From assembly GCA_913056415.1 (NCBI GenBank), contig CAJXNA010000036.1:1-11897 (forward strand): a DNA stretch of 11,897 nucleotides, given 5' to 3'. Under the pieces are notes generated by a model. It did not search any database, was not told the DNA's origin, and saw only the letters and a program-made list of their open reading frames with translations. How positions within the stretch are numbered: the stretch's first letter is position 1; each line of letters starts with the position of its first letter. Source of the DNA: an uncultured Chloroflexota bacterium (GTDB lineage Bacteria > Chloroflexota > Dehalococcoidia > SM23-28-2 > RBG-16-64-32). Of the stretch, positions 1 to 7,760 are shown piece after piece. A program made the position numbers and the translations under genes.

Positions 1-260
1 CCCAGGCCCAAACTCTCCCCTCCGTCGGTCACCTGCCCCGACTGAGACCGAGACACCGGCGCAATGGCCCGACCAGAGATCGGCCAAGCCGGTCCCAACG
101 CATGCTGGCGGGCGGCGCGGGCAAGGTACCCTTCTCTCCTGCCACCTCCCCCTACCACCTCTCGCCCCGCCGCCGTACCATCGCGGTGGATACCCCTTTG
201 GGCGCCTGGGCGCCTGCCCGCTTGCCTGCCTGGACCTGGGCCCGCGCACCTTAACAACTT

Positions 261-340
261 GTCCGCCTCAGGAGGACCATGTCCGCCAATGGCGGAACCA
301 GTCCACCGCCAGAGGAACTCGTCCGCCTCAGGAGCGCCCG
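261..340. repeat. Four degenerate 20-bp tandem units with hairpin character
   Basis: Blocks starting at 261, 281, 301 and 321 each begin GTCCGCC or GTCCACC and are exactly 20 bp long. Unit 2 has a perfect stem TCCGCC-AAT-GGCGGA (282-296). Units 1 and 3 form similar stems with mismatches, and unit 4 has lost its right arm. Units 1 and 4 share AACTYGTCCGCCTCAGGAG (256-274 and 316-334, 18 of 19 identical, exactly 60 bp apart). This looks like a decayed array of small palindromes, perhaps derived from a GTCCGCCTNNGGCGGAC-like element. Its function is unknown. It might be a structured leader of proS, a protein-binding array or a dispersed intergenic repeat. Confidence 0.6.
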
Positions 341-352
341 CCAGATACAAAA
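341..352 (+). repeat. Direct repeat CCAGATACAAAA, copy 1
   Basis: CCAGATACAAAA at 341-352 is identical to 510-521. In both copies it is followed shortly by CCG and TTGATCG, then TTC, so similarity extends over about 30 bp with small gaps. Copy 1 runs into the palindrome at 355-376. The copies are 169 bp apart. Confidence 0.55.
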
Positions 353-354
353 CC

Positions 355-376
355 GTTGATCGAACGTTCAATCAAC
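355..376. promoter_or_regulatory. Imperfect 22-bp palindrome, possible operator
   Basis: The left arm GTTGATCGAAC (355-365) and right arm GTTCAATCAAC (366-376) are reverse complements at 10 of 11 positions, with no spacer. Such symmetry is typical of a site for a dimeric repressor. It lies about 210 bp upstream of the proS start. Part of it (TTGATCG plus TTC) recurs at 529-537 next to the proS start, as part of a direct repeat. The core GAACGTTC lacks the 4-bp spacer of a Gram-positive LexA box, so no regulator is assigned. Confidence 0.4.
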
Positions 377-509
377 TATCCATGAACGTCGCACAATCAA
401 AAAAGCGACACCAACTCCCCCACCCGCGAATACGCCACACGGCCCGAAACGAAAAACACACTCCCCATCAATCAAACCCCATACCTGGCCCCGCCCCCTC
501 CATCAATCC

Positions 510-521
510 CCAGATACAAAA
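510..521 (+). repeat. Direct repeat CCAGATACAAAA, copy 2
   Basis: This is the second identical copy of the 12-mer at 341-352. It is followed by TACCGCTTGATCGTTCGTA (522-540), a shortened relative of the palindrome half found at copy 1. It ends about 60 bp before the proS ATG, a position suited to a regulatory or promoter element, although no canonical -10/-35 pair is visible. Confidence 0.55.
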
Positions 522-582
522 TACCGCTTGATCGTTCGTACCCTTGACCCTCCGCCCTCCCCTCCCGCACCATAGGCTCACC

Positions 583-2325
583 ATGCGCATGTCCCAACTC
601 TTCGGCAAGACCCTCCGTCAGGACCCCGCGGAGGCGGAGACCCCCTCCCACCGCCTCCTCCTCCGCGCCGGCCTCGTCCACCAGATCGCCGCCGGTGTCT
701 ACGCCTTCCTCCCCCTCGCCTGGCGCGCCCTCCACAACGTCGAACGCATCATCCGCGAAGAGATGGACGCCGCCGGCGGCCAGGAGCTCATGCTGCCCGC
801 CATCCATCCCATCGAGATCTGGCAGGCCTCCGGCCGCGACCAGACCATGAAGGACATCCTCTTCCGCTTCTCCGACAAGCGCAACCGCGAGTTCGTCCTC
901 GGCCCCACCCACGAAGAGGTCATCGTCGAGCTGTTCAAGCGCAACGTCCACTCCTACCGCGACCTCCCCCTCCTCGTCTACCAGATACAGCAGAAGTTCC
1001 GCGACGAACCCCGCCCTCGCGGCGGCCTCATCCGCCTCCGCCAGTTCACCATGAAAGACCTCTACTCCTTCGACACGGACTTCGAAGGCCTCGATGTCTC
1101 CTACCGCAAGATGTACGAGGCCTACACCCGCATCTTCGACCGCTGCGGCATCCCCACGGTGCCCGCCCTCGCCGACTCCGGCGCCATGGGCGGCCGTGAC
1201 ACCCACGAGTTCATCTACCTCACCGAATACGGCGAGGACACCTGCCTCCTCTGCCCAAAGTGCGGATACGCCGCCAACGCGGAGGTTGCCGCCTTCGTCA
1301 AGGAGCCCGCTCACAACGCCGAGGAGCCCAAGCCGATCGAGGAGATACCCACCCCCGGCCTCTACACCATCCAGTCCCTCGCCGACCACCTCGGCCTCCC
1401 CACCTCCAAGACCTGCAAGGCCGTCTTCTACTCCGCGGATGGCGAACCCGTATTCGTCGCAATTCGCGGCGACATGGACGTGAACGAGTCGAAGCTCCGT
1501 CATGCCTTGGGCACCACCGACCTCCACTACATGAGCGAGGATGAGGTGGCCGCCGCCGGCTTCGTCCCCGGCTCCGCCGGCGCCGTCGGCCTCAATGAGC
1601 GCCTGCCCGCCGCCCCGCGGGTTCGCATCATCGCCGACGACCTCCTGCCGGAGGAGGTCAACCTTGTCGCCGGCGCCAACAAACCGGACGCCCACCTGCT
1701 GAACGTCAACTACAGCCGCGACTGGGAGGCGGACACCGTCGCAGATATCGCCCTTGCGGGGGAAGGCTCACTCTGCGCCGCGCCCGGCCATGGGGAATCC
1801 CAGTGCCGCACACCCATGGACCTGCGACGCGGCATAGAGATGGGCCAGGTCTTCAAGCTGGGCACCTTCTACGCGGAGAAGCTGGGCGCCACCTACCTGG
1901 ACGCCGAGGGCAAGCAGCGCCCCGCCGTAATGGGCAGCTACGGCATCGGCACTGAGCGCCTGCTCGCCGCCATTATCGAGGCCAACCACGACGAGCGCGG
2001 CATCATCTGGCCGACGGAGATCGCCCCCTTCCAGGTCCATCTCGTCGCTCTCCAGCCTGAGCGGGAGGAGGTGCGTTCCGCCGCCGAGGAGTTGTACGAC
2101 AACCTCCAGTCGAACGGGCTCGCCGTGCTCTACGACGACCGTGAGGAGACAACCGGCGTCAAGTTCAACGACGCCGATCTACTGGGCACGCCGCTGCGCG
2201 TCACGGTCAGCCCCAGAACCCTGGAGAAGGGATCGCTGGAGGTCAAGCGCCGCTCGGAGAAGGAGAGCGAGTTGGTGCCGCTGGACGGCGCGCTGTCCCT
2301 GATTGAAGCAGCAATTAGCCGCTAA
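583..2325 (+). CDS. proS: Prolyl-tRNA synthetase (bacterial type with editing domain)
   Basis: This class II aminoacyl-tRNA synthetase attaches proline to tRNA-Pro in the cytoplasm. The ATG at 583 gives 580 residues starting MRMSQLFGKTLR, the usual family N-terminus. A longer frame from TTG 544 adds 13 atypical residues and is not preferred. No clear Shine-Dalgarno is visible. Motif 1 lies near residues 62-72, motif 2 near 139-155 (FRDEPRPRGGLIRLRQF) and motif 3 near 450-462 (MGSYGIGTERLL). A YbaK-like insertion at about 255-400 carries the SKTCKA segment and a GFVPGSAGAVGL loop (326-337), expected for hydrolysis of Ala-tRNA-Pro. Residues about 480-580 form the anticodon-binding domain. A CxxC pair (224, 227) sits before the insertion. 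Leucine codon choice changes from mostly CTC to mostly CTG near residue 365. The gene precedes a nusA operon that has its own promoter. Confidence 0.97.
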   Translation: MRMSQLFGKTLRQDPAEAETPSHRLLLRAGLVHQIAAGVYAFLPLAWRALHNVERIIREEMDAAGGQELMLPAIHPIEIWQASGRDQTMKDILFRFSDKRNREFVLGPTHEEVIVELFKRNVHSYRDLPLLVYQIQQKFRDEPRPRGGLIRLRQFTMKDLYSFDTDFEGLDVSYRKMYEAYTRIFDRCGIPTVPALADSGAMGGRDTHEFIYLTEYGEDTCLLCPKCGYAANAEVAAFVKEPAHNAEEPKPIEEIPTPGLYTIQSLADHLGLPTSKTCKAVFYSADGEPVFVAIRGDMDVNESKLRHALGTTDLHYMSEDEVAAAGFVPGSAGAVGLNERLPAAPRVRIIADDLLPEEVNLVAGANKPDAHLLNVNYSRDWEADTVADIALAGEGSLCAAPGHGESQCRTPMDLRRGIEMGQVFKLGTFYAEKLGATYLDAEGKQRPAVMGSYGIGTERLLAAIIEANHDERGIIWPTEIAPFQVHLVALQPEREEVRSAAEELYDNLQSNGLAVLYDDREETTGVKFNDADLLGTPLRVTVSPRTLEKGSLEVKRRSEKESELVPLDGALSLIEAAISR

Positions 2326-2343
2326 TCCTACCCCAATCACTGC

Positions 2344-2372
2344 TTGCGATGCCTGCCCGAAAGTGCTATAGT
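2344..2372 (+). promoter_or_regulatory. Predicted sigma70-type promoter of the nusA operon
   Basis: A -35-like TTGCGA (2344-2349) and a -10 TATAGT (2367-2372) are separated by an ideal 17 bp, with TG one base upstream of the -10 (2364-2365, extended -10). Transcription would begin near 2379. It lies in the gap between proS and nusA and directly precedes the terminator hairpin at 2399-2423. Confidence 0.7.
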
Positions 2373-2398
2373 TCTATCGGAATAGTGCTCTTTGTGAG

Positions 2399-2423
2399 AG
2401 TGGGTGGTGACCCACTTTTTTTT
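2399..2423 (+). terminator. Intrinsic terminator / probable attenuator in the nusA leader
   Basis: A perfect 7-bp stem AGTGGGT (2399-2405) / ACCCACT (2410-2416) encloses a GGTG loop and runs into eight T residues (2416-2423). It can end proS transcripts. It also sits only about 20 nt downstream of the predicted nusA start site and upstream of the nusA start codon, so transcripts from that promoter must pass it. A weak alternative hairpin, CTCT (2388-2391) with AGAG (2397-2400), overlaps its first two bases. No strong antiterminator is visible. Confidence 0.85.
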
Positions 2424-2461
2424 GGCCCCGCGAACAGCAGATGAGGGAGGTCGATAAGGCC

Positions 2462-3907
2462 GTGAAGAGCGAGTTTATGATAGCGATCACGCAACTCGCT
2501 GCGGAGAAAAACCTGCCCAGGGAGGTTATCCTGGAGGCCATGGAGGCTGCCCTCGTCTCCGCCTACAAAAAAGACAGCGACCTCCAAGGCAACGTAGTCG
2601 TACGCATCGACCGTGAGACCGGCGATCATCGCGTCTTCCAGGAGCAAACGGTGGTGGCCGAGGTAGAAGATGACAAGGCCGATATCTCCATCCAGGACGC
2701 CAAGAAGATCAAACCGGACGCCACCATTGACGATGTCATCTCCACAGAAGTGCATCCATCCCACGCCGGCCGCATCGCCGCTCAGACGGCCAAGCAAGTC
2801 GTCCTCCAGCGCCTGCGGGAAGCGGAGCGGGAGATGGTGTTCGAGGAGTTCTCGAACCGCGAAGGGGACATCGTGTCCGGCCTCGTCCAGCGGATCGAAC
2901 CAAATCACATCGTAGTCGACCTTGGTAAGACGGAGGCGATATTGCCGGTGCCGGAGCAGGTGCGGACGGAGCACTACCGGCCCGGCCAGCGACAGAAGTT
3001 CTACCTGTTGGAGGTGCACCGCTCCCTGAGAGGCCCCCAGCTCATCCTCTCTCGCACGCACAAGAACCTCCTTCGACGCCTGTTCGAGCTTGAGGTACCC
3101 GAGATACACAAAGGCGTAGTGGAGATCAGGTCCATCGCCCGCGAGGCCGGATATCGCAGTAAGGTCGCGGTGACCGCCCAGCAGGAAGGTGTCGACCCTG
3201 TCGGTTCCTGCGTTGGCCTGCGGGGCATCCGCATCCAGAACATCGTGAACGAGCTCAGCGGCGAGCGGATCGACGTCGTTCAGTGGGACCAGGACCCGAC
3301 CCGCTGCGTTGCCAACGCGCTCAGCCCGGCCCAGGTACTCAGCGTACAGGTCAACGAGGAGAGCAACACGGCCTCCGTAGTCGTCCCTGACCGCCAGCTC
3401 TCTCTGGCGATCGGCAGAGAGGGTCAGAACGCACGCTTGGCGGCAAAGCTGACTGGTTGGCGAATCGACATCAAGCCGGAATCCGCCGTGCAGGAGGTGC
3501 TGGCAGCCGCTTCGGCCTCTGCTCAGCCGTCGGCTCCTCCGCCACCGCAGTCACCCGCGCCGGAGCGTGCGGACCAGCCCTGGATGGAGGTTATCGCGGA
3601 AGAGGAGCCGACGACGACGGAGCCCGCGGCTGAGCCTGCCGCAGAGGAGGAGGAAGCGCCCGCGGCAGCAGCGAAGGCCGAAGAGGCCGCCGCTCCGAGT
3701 GCGATCCGCTTCGCGGAGGAGGTGCTCGTCCGCAGCCCTGAGGACAGCAACGAGGGTGGCAGCAAGAAGCGAAAGAAGAGCAAGAAGGCTGAACGCAAAC
3801 CCGAAGGTACGCAGGCCAAGGCGAAAAAGGCCAAGCGGGCCCGACGTCCCATCGTGGAGGACGACGAGGACAACGAGGACAACGAGTTCGAAGAGTTTGA
3901 CGTCTAA
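2462..3907 (+). CDS. nusA: Transcription termination/antitermination factor NusA
   Basis: NusA binds RNA polymerase and nascent RNA and modulates pausing, termination and antitermination. I prefer GTG 2462 (481 residues): it gives the family start MKSEFMIAITQLAAEKNLP and is preceded by AGGGAGG (2444-2450), 11 nt away. ATG 2441 would add seven residues and overlap that site. The RNAP-binding N-terminal domain covers about 1-125 and the S1 domain about 133-199. KH1 has GLRG at 252-255 and KH2 has GREG at 318-321, followed by QNARLAAKLTGWRIDI. Residues 341-481 are a long low-complexity tail: Ala/Pro/Glu-rich, then Lys/Arg-rich (KKRKKSKKAERK), ending in an acidic stretch. The tail shows no recognisable AR repeats. 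rimP, usually just upstream, is absent. ylxR follows after 4 bases. Confidence 0.96.
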   Translation: MKSEFMIAITQLAAEKNLPREVILEAMEAALVSAYKKDSDLQGNVVVRIDRETGDHRVFQEQTVVAEVEDDKADISIQDAKKIKPDATIDDVISTEVHPSHAGRIAAQTAKQVVLQRLREAEREMVFEEFSNREGDIVSGLVQRIEPNHIVVDLGKTEAILPVPEQVRTEHYRPGQRQKFYLLEVHRSLRGPQLILSRTHKNLLRRLFELEVPEIHKGVVEIRSIAREAGYRSKVAVTAQQEGVDPVGSCVGLRGIRIQNIVNELSGERIDVVQWDQDPTRCVANALSPAQVLSVQVNEESNTASVVVPDRQLSLAIGREGQNARLAAKLTGWRIDIKPESAVQEVLAAASASAQPSAPPPPQSPAPERADQPWMEVIAEEEPTTTEPAAEPAAEEEEAPAAAAKAEEAAAPSAIRFAEEVLVRSPEDSNEGGSKKRKKSKKAERKPEGTQAKAKKAKRARRPIVEDDEDNEDNEFEEFDV

Positions 3908-3911
3908 CGTT

Positions 3912-4213
3912 ATGAGTGCAGTGAAAATGCAACCTCGGCCAAGGCACGTGCCCCAGCGCACCTGCGTAAGCTGCAGCTCCACGACCGCCAAGCGGGATCT
4001 GATCCGCCTGGTACGCGCCCCCAGCGGTGTGGTGGAGCCCGACCCGACCGGTAAACGGCCGGGCCGCGGCGCCTACCTCTGTGGAAACCCTGAATGCTGG
4101 GACCGCGCCGTCAGGAAGGGGCGTCTGGAGAGCGCGCTTCGGGCTACGCTCTCTAGCGATGCCCGTGAGGCCATACTTCAGTACGGAGCGGAGCGCCTGA
4201 GATCAGAGGCTTC

Positions 4214-4217
<4 letters not shown>
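3912..4217 (+). CDS. ylxR: YlxR family RNA-binding protein (RnpM-like)
   Basis: This is a 101-residue basic protein of the YlxR (DUF448) family, which is usually encoded between nusA and infB. The Bacillus subtilis member binds RNase P RNA and modulates its activity (RnpM). Diagnostic segments are RTCVSC (16-21), KRDLIRLVR (27-35), GKRPGRGAYLC (47-57) and a further Cys at 62. ATG 3912 is four bases after the nusA stop. In-frame GTG 3921 and ATG 3927 are alternatives, and none has a strong Shine-Dalgarno. The same frame is open much further upstream through nusA, but that is an overlap artefact. The stop codon overlaps the infB start (ATGA), which suggests translational coupling. The L7Ae-like ylxQ gene, often next in this operon, is missing. 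Confidence 0.92.
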
Positions 4218-5989
<1,772 letters not shown>

Positions 5990-6031
5990 CCCCGGCCGGA
6001 CCCCTGCTGGTTCCAGAATAGAGAGCCATCT

Positions 6032-6388
6032 GTGAGCCGACGCCTACAACGACTGAACGTCCTCCTGCAGCAGGAGATCAGCGAGCTCATCCGGCGCGAG
6101 CTACGCGACCCACGGCTGGCGGAGATCGTCACGCTCACGGAGGTAAGCATCTCGCCTGATCTGAAGGCAGCCACCGTCTACGTGAGCATAATGGGTGATG
6201 ACGATGAAAAGGCCGAAACCATCAAGGCGCTAGTCCACGCCGCCCCCTTCGTCCGACGGCAGCTAATGGGCCGTCTTTCGATTAGGCGGACGCCGGACAT
6301 TCAGTTCACCCTGGACGAGTCGATGGAGAAGGCGGCCCACGTGCTGGATCTGATGAAACACCTACCGGGAACGCACCCTGAGGCATGA
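6032..6388 (+). CDS. rbfA: Ribosome-binding factor A
   Basis: This small KH-fold protein binds immature 30S subunits and assists late processing of the 16S rRNA 5' end. It has 118 residues, the usual size. Typical segments are the N-terminal helix RRLQRLNVLLQQEISELIRR, the LRDPRL turn (25-30), the strand TLTEVSISPDLKAATVYVS, and the C-terminal LDESMEKAAHVLDLM. The chosen start is GTG 6032, 42 bases after the infB stop. Only a weak purine stretch (GAGAG, 6021-6025) precedes it. The stop codon overlaps the truB ATG (ATGA), so the two are probably coupled. The gap to infB contains CCGGCCGG but no terminator. Confidence 0.95.
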   Translation: MSRRLQRLNVLLQQEISELIRRELRDPRLAEIVTLTEVSISPDLKAATVYVSIMGDDDEKAETIKALVHAAPFVRRQLMGRLSIRRTPDIQFTLDESMEKAAHVLDLMKHLPGTHPEA

Positions 6389-7311
6389 CCCCGCGCGGCA
6401 TTCTCAACGTAGACAAGCCGGAGGGCATCACCTCGTTTCAGGTCGTCGCCCGGGTGCGCAAGCTATCAGCGGTAAAGAAGGTGGGGCACGCGGGCACGCT
6501 GGATCCCCTGGCGACAGGCGTGCTGCTGGTCTGCCTGAGCCAGGCCACACGAGTGAGCGAGTACCTGATGGAGCTGCCTAAGACCTACCGTGGCAGCGTC
6601 CGCCTTGGCGTGGCTACCGACACCTTTGACGCCACCGGAGCGACGACGTTCGAAGGAGACGCGGGAGCCGTAGACGAGACCAAGCTGAAAGCGGCCCTGG
6701 AGACTCTGGAGCGCCGGGAGGAGCAGACCCCGCCCAGCTACAGCGCCATCAAGGTCCGGGGTACGCCCGCATACCGCTTGGCCCGGGCCGGCAGGCCGGT
6801 GAGCCTGCGCCCGCGTAAGGCGAACATCGAGTGGATCGACCTCCTCTCATTCGAACCTCCCCTCGTGGAGCTTGAGATACGCTGTGGGAAAGGAACGTAC
6901 ATCCGCACTCTAGCCGACGACCTGGGGCGGCTCCTAGGTTGCGGCGCCCACCTGGCAGCCCTTCGGCGCACGGCCGTTGGCCTGTTCAATGTTGACGATG
7001 CCTTCTCCATAAACAGGCTGGAGACAGCATTCAAGGACGGAAGCTGGCAGGAGCTGCTGCTACCGCTGGACTACGGCTTAGGCCACTTCCCAGCCGTCTA
7101 TCTGGAGATGGAGGCGGAGAAGGACATCCGGCACGGCTGTGCCCTGGAGATGGAATCACCCCCGTTCCAGCGCCTGCAAGACGCTCAGGATGGTCAGCGC
7201 TGCCGCGCATATGCGGAGGACGGGTCGTTCGTAGGGATCCTCCGCTACGATGGCGAGTCTCACCGCTGGAAACCCCAAAAAGTATTCATATCTGGCCACC
7301 TGACGGCATAG
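6385..7311 (+). CDS. truB: tRNA pseudouridine(55) synthase TruB
   Basis: TruB converts U55 to pseudouridine in the T loop of tRNAs. The 308-residue protein carries motif I NVDKPEGITS (8-17) and the catalytic motif GHAGTLDPLATG (34-45) with nucleophile Asp40. It also has the conserved Tyr in KTYRG (66-70) and RCGKGTYIRTLADDLG (166-181). A C-terminal PUA-like region (about 235-305) follows. ATG 6385 overlaps the rbfA stop. This appears to be the last gene of the nusA operon: the next gene has its own promoter, and an imperfect hairpin without a T tract follows at 7329-7353. Confidence 0.97.
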   Translation: MTPRGILNVDKPEGITSFQVVARVRKLSAVKKVGHAGTLDPLATGVLLVCLSQATRVSEYLMELPKTYRGSVRLGVATDTFDATGATTFEGDAGAVDETKLKAALETLERREEQTPPSYSAIKVRGTPAYRLARAGRPVSLRPRKANIEWIDLLSFEPPLVELEIRCGKGTYIRTLADDLGRLLGCGAHLAALRRTAVGLFNVDDAFSINRLETAFKDGSWQELLLPLDYGLGHFPAVYLEMEAEKDIRHGCALEMESPPFQRLQDAQDGQRCRAYAEDGSFVGILRYDGESHRWKPQKVFISGHLTA

Positions 7312-7328
7312 CCAAGTTAGAATTTGGT

Positions 7329-7353
7329 ATTCGGCCCCTATTTGGGGCGGAAT
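7329..7353. repeat. Inverted repeat between truB and the small zinc-ribbon gene
   Basis: ATTCGGCCCC (7329-7338) pairs with GGGGCGGAAT (7344-7353) at nine of ten positions, with a G-G mismatch, around a TATTT loop. No T tract follows (CCCCCTTGACA), so it is not a canonical intrinsic terminator. It ends five bases before the -35 hexamer of the next promoter, so it may instead be an operator, or a weak terminator for the truB operon. Confidence 0.55.
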
Positions 7354-7358
7354 CCCCC

Positions 7359-7386
7359 TTGACAACCCCCTGAAAAGCCGTATGCT
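7359..7386 (+). promoter_or_regulatory. Strong sigma70-type promoter for the DUF5679 gene
   Basis: TTGACA (7359-7364, perfect -35 consensus) and TATGCT (7381-7386, -10) are separated by 16 bp. Transcription should begin near 7393, giving a leader of about 46 nt. The -10 covers the upstream in-frame ATG at 7382, which rules that ATG out as a start and supports translation from 7439. Confidence 0.78.
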
Positions 7387-7438
7387 TGGCCTTCAGAACG
7401 GCAGGGTATATATTCAACCCAGTAAAGGGGGTTTTGAT

Positions 7439-7582
7439 ATGCAGGCTTATTGCCTCAAGTGCCGCACCAAGAGGGAGATGCGCAACGCTCAGAAGGTTAC
7501 CCTCAAGAACGGGCGGCCAGCTACCAAGGGTACCTGCCCAGTCTGCAACACTAACATGTACCGGATCGGCGCGGGGAGCTAG
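7439..7582 (+). CDS. Small zinc-ribbon protein, DUF5679-like
   Basis: This 47-residue protein of unknown function has two CxxC knuckles, YCLKC (4-8) and CPVC (33-36). They flank a basic segment (KREMRNAQKVTLKNGRPATKG), so it is probably a single zinc ribbon. It resembles the DUF5679 family that I associate with Chloroflexota, recognised from memory rather than searched. ATG 7439 is chosen because AAAGGGGG (7424-7431) lies at ideal spacing (7 nt); the upstream ATG at 7382 lies inside the -10 box. It has its own strong promoter and a strong terminator, so it is probably monocistronic and well expressed. Binding to nucleic acid or the ribosome is plausible from its size and charge but is inference. 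Confidence 0.88.
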   Translation: MQAYCLKCRTKREMRNAQKVTLKNGRPATKGTCPVCNTNMYRIGAGS

Positions 7583-7590
7583 GTCCCCGC
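7571..7590 (+). repeat. Hairpin covering the stop codon of the small gene
   Basis: GCGGGGA (7571-7577) and TCCCCGC (7584-7590) form a perfect 7-bp GC-rich stem with a 6-nt loop containing the TAG stop of the DUF5679-like gene. No T tract follows. It may protect the mRNA 3' end or have no role. Confidence 0.5.
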
Positions 7591-7699
7591 CGAACCCCTC
7601 GCGCTCCGGTTTAGCGAAGCTCCCCCGCCGCGGCAAGGCGGATCTCGCCTCACTAGAAGAACGGCCCAATCGCCCGCTCCGGAACCGCGCAGCGACTGT
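7583..7699 (+). other. Unusually long untranslated tail before the terminator
   Basis: About 117 bases separate the stop of the 47-codon gene from its terminator. No start codon with a ribosome site was seen, and the region does not fold into a tRNA cloverleaf by eye. Short complementary segments exist: CGCT...AGCG (7609-7612 region), CCGCC...GGCGG and AGGCG...CGCCT around 7627-7652. It might be a structured 3' UTR or the body of a small RNA processed from it. Nothing more can be said from sequence alone. Confidence 0.3.
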
Positions 7700-7733
7700 G
7701 CCAGGCCAGCATTGGCTGGCCTGGCTTTTCTTT
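7700..7733 (+). terminator. Strong intrinsic terminator
   Basis: A perfect 11-bp stem GCCAGGCCAGC (7700-7710) / GCTGGCCTGGC (7715-7725) with an ATTG loop is followed by TTTTCTTT (7726-7733). It ends the small zinc-ribbon transcript and insulates the inositol-lipid operon from upstream transcription. Confidence 0.93.
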
Positions 7734-7760
7734 AAGGATGAGCCTTTCCACTTCTTGCTG

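Larger units (their letters stand above)
1..582. other. Intergenic region upstream of proS, no credible gene
   Basis: No convincing coding sequence was found on either strand. One + strand open frame (64-531) exists, but its product is proline/arginine/serine-rich low-complexity sequence that resembles no family I know, has no Shine-Dalgarno, and runs across the repeats listed separately. The stretch is C-rich on this strand. It contains a perfect 8-bp tandem duplication (GGGCGCCT at 200-207 and 208-215), 20-bp-periodic hairpin units (261-340), an imperfect palindrome (355-376) and a 12-bp direct repeat (341 and 510). I could not find a convincing -35/-10 pair for proS. The left 250 bases may be the tail of an intergenic region belonging to a gene outside the window. 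Confidence 0.6.

Noticed and set aside
178..200. T-box-like sequence on the - strand (AGGG ... ACCGCG)
   Set aside because: The critical TGGN that pairs with the tRNA acceptor end is replaced by GTATCC, no specifier stem was recognised, and it points away from proS.
355..376. LexA/SOS box
   Set aside because: GAACGTTC lacks the spacer between GAAC and GTTC seen in Gram-positive LexA sites, and proS is not an SOS gene. Kept only as an unassigned palindrome.
64..531. 155-codon open frame on the + strand upstream of proS
   Set aside because: Low-complexity Pro/Arg/Ser product, no ribosome site, crosses the tandem hairpin units and both direct repeats.
472..1695. 407-codon open frame on the - strand opposite proS
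   Set aside because: It is a compositional shadow of the C-ending codon bias of proS. The product is Gly/Glu/Val/Ala-rich without family features, and proS is clearly the coding strand.
3567..3911. Upstream extension of the ylxR frame inside nusA
   Set aside because: Arg/Ser/Pro-rich translation of the nusA tail in another frame. YlxR homology begins after ATG 3912.
7382..7438. Longer N-terminus for the small zinc-ribbon protein
   Set aside because: The ATG at 7382 lies within the predicted -10 box and has no Shine-Dalgarno, whereas ATG 7439 has an excellent one and matches the family start.
7583..7699. tRNA gene in the gap before ino1
   Set aside because: No acceptor/T-loop signature (GTTCRANYC) or cloverleaf could be drawn.
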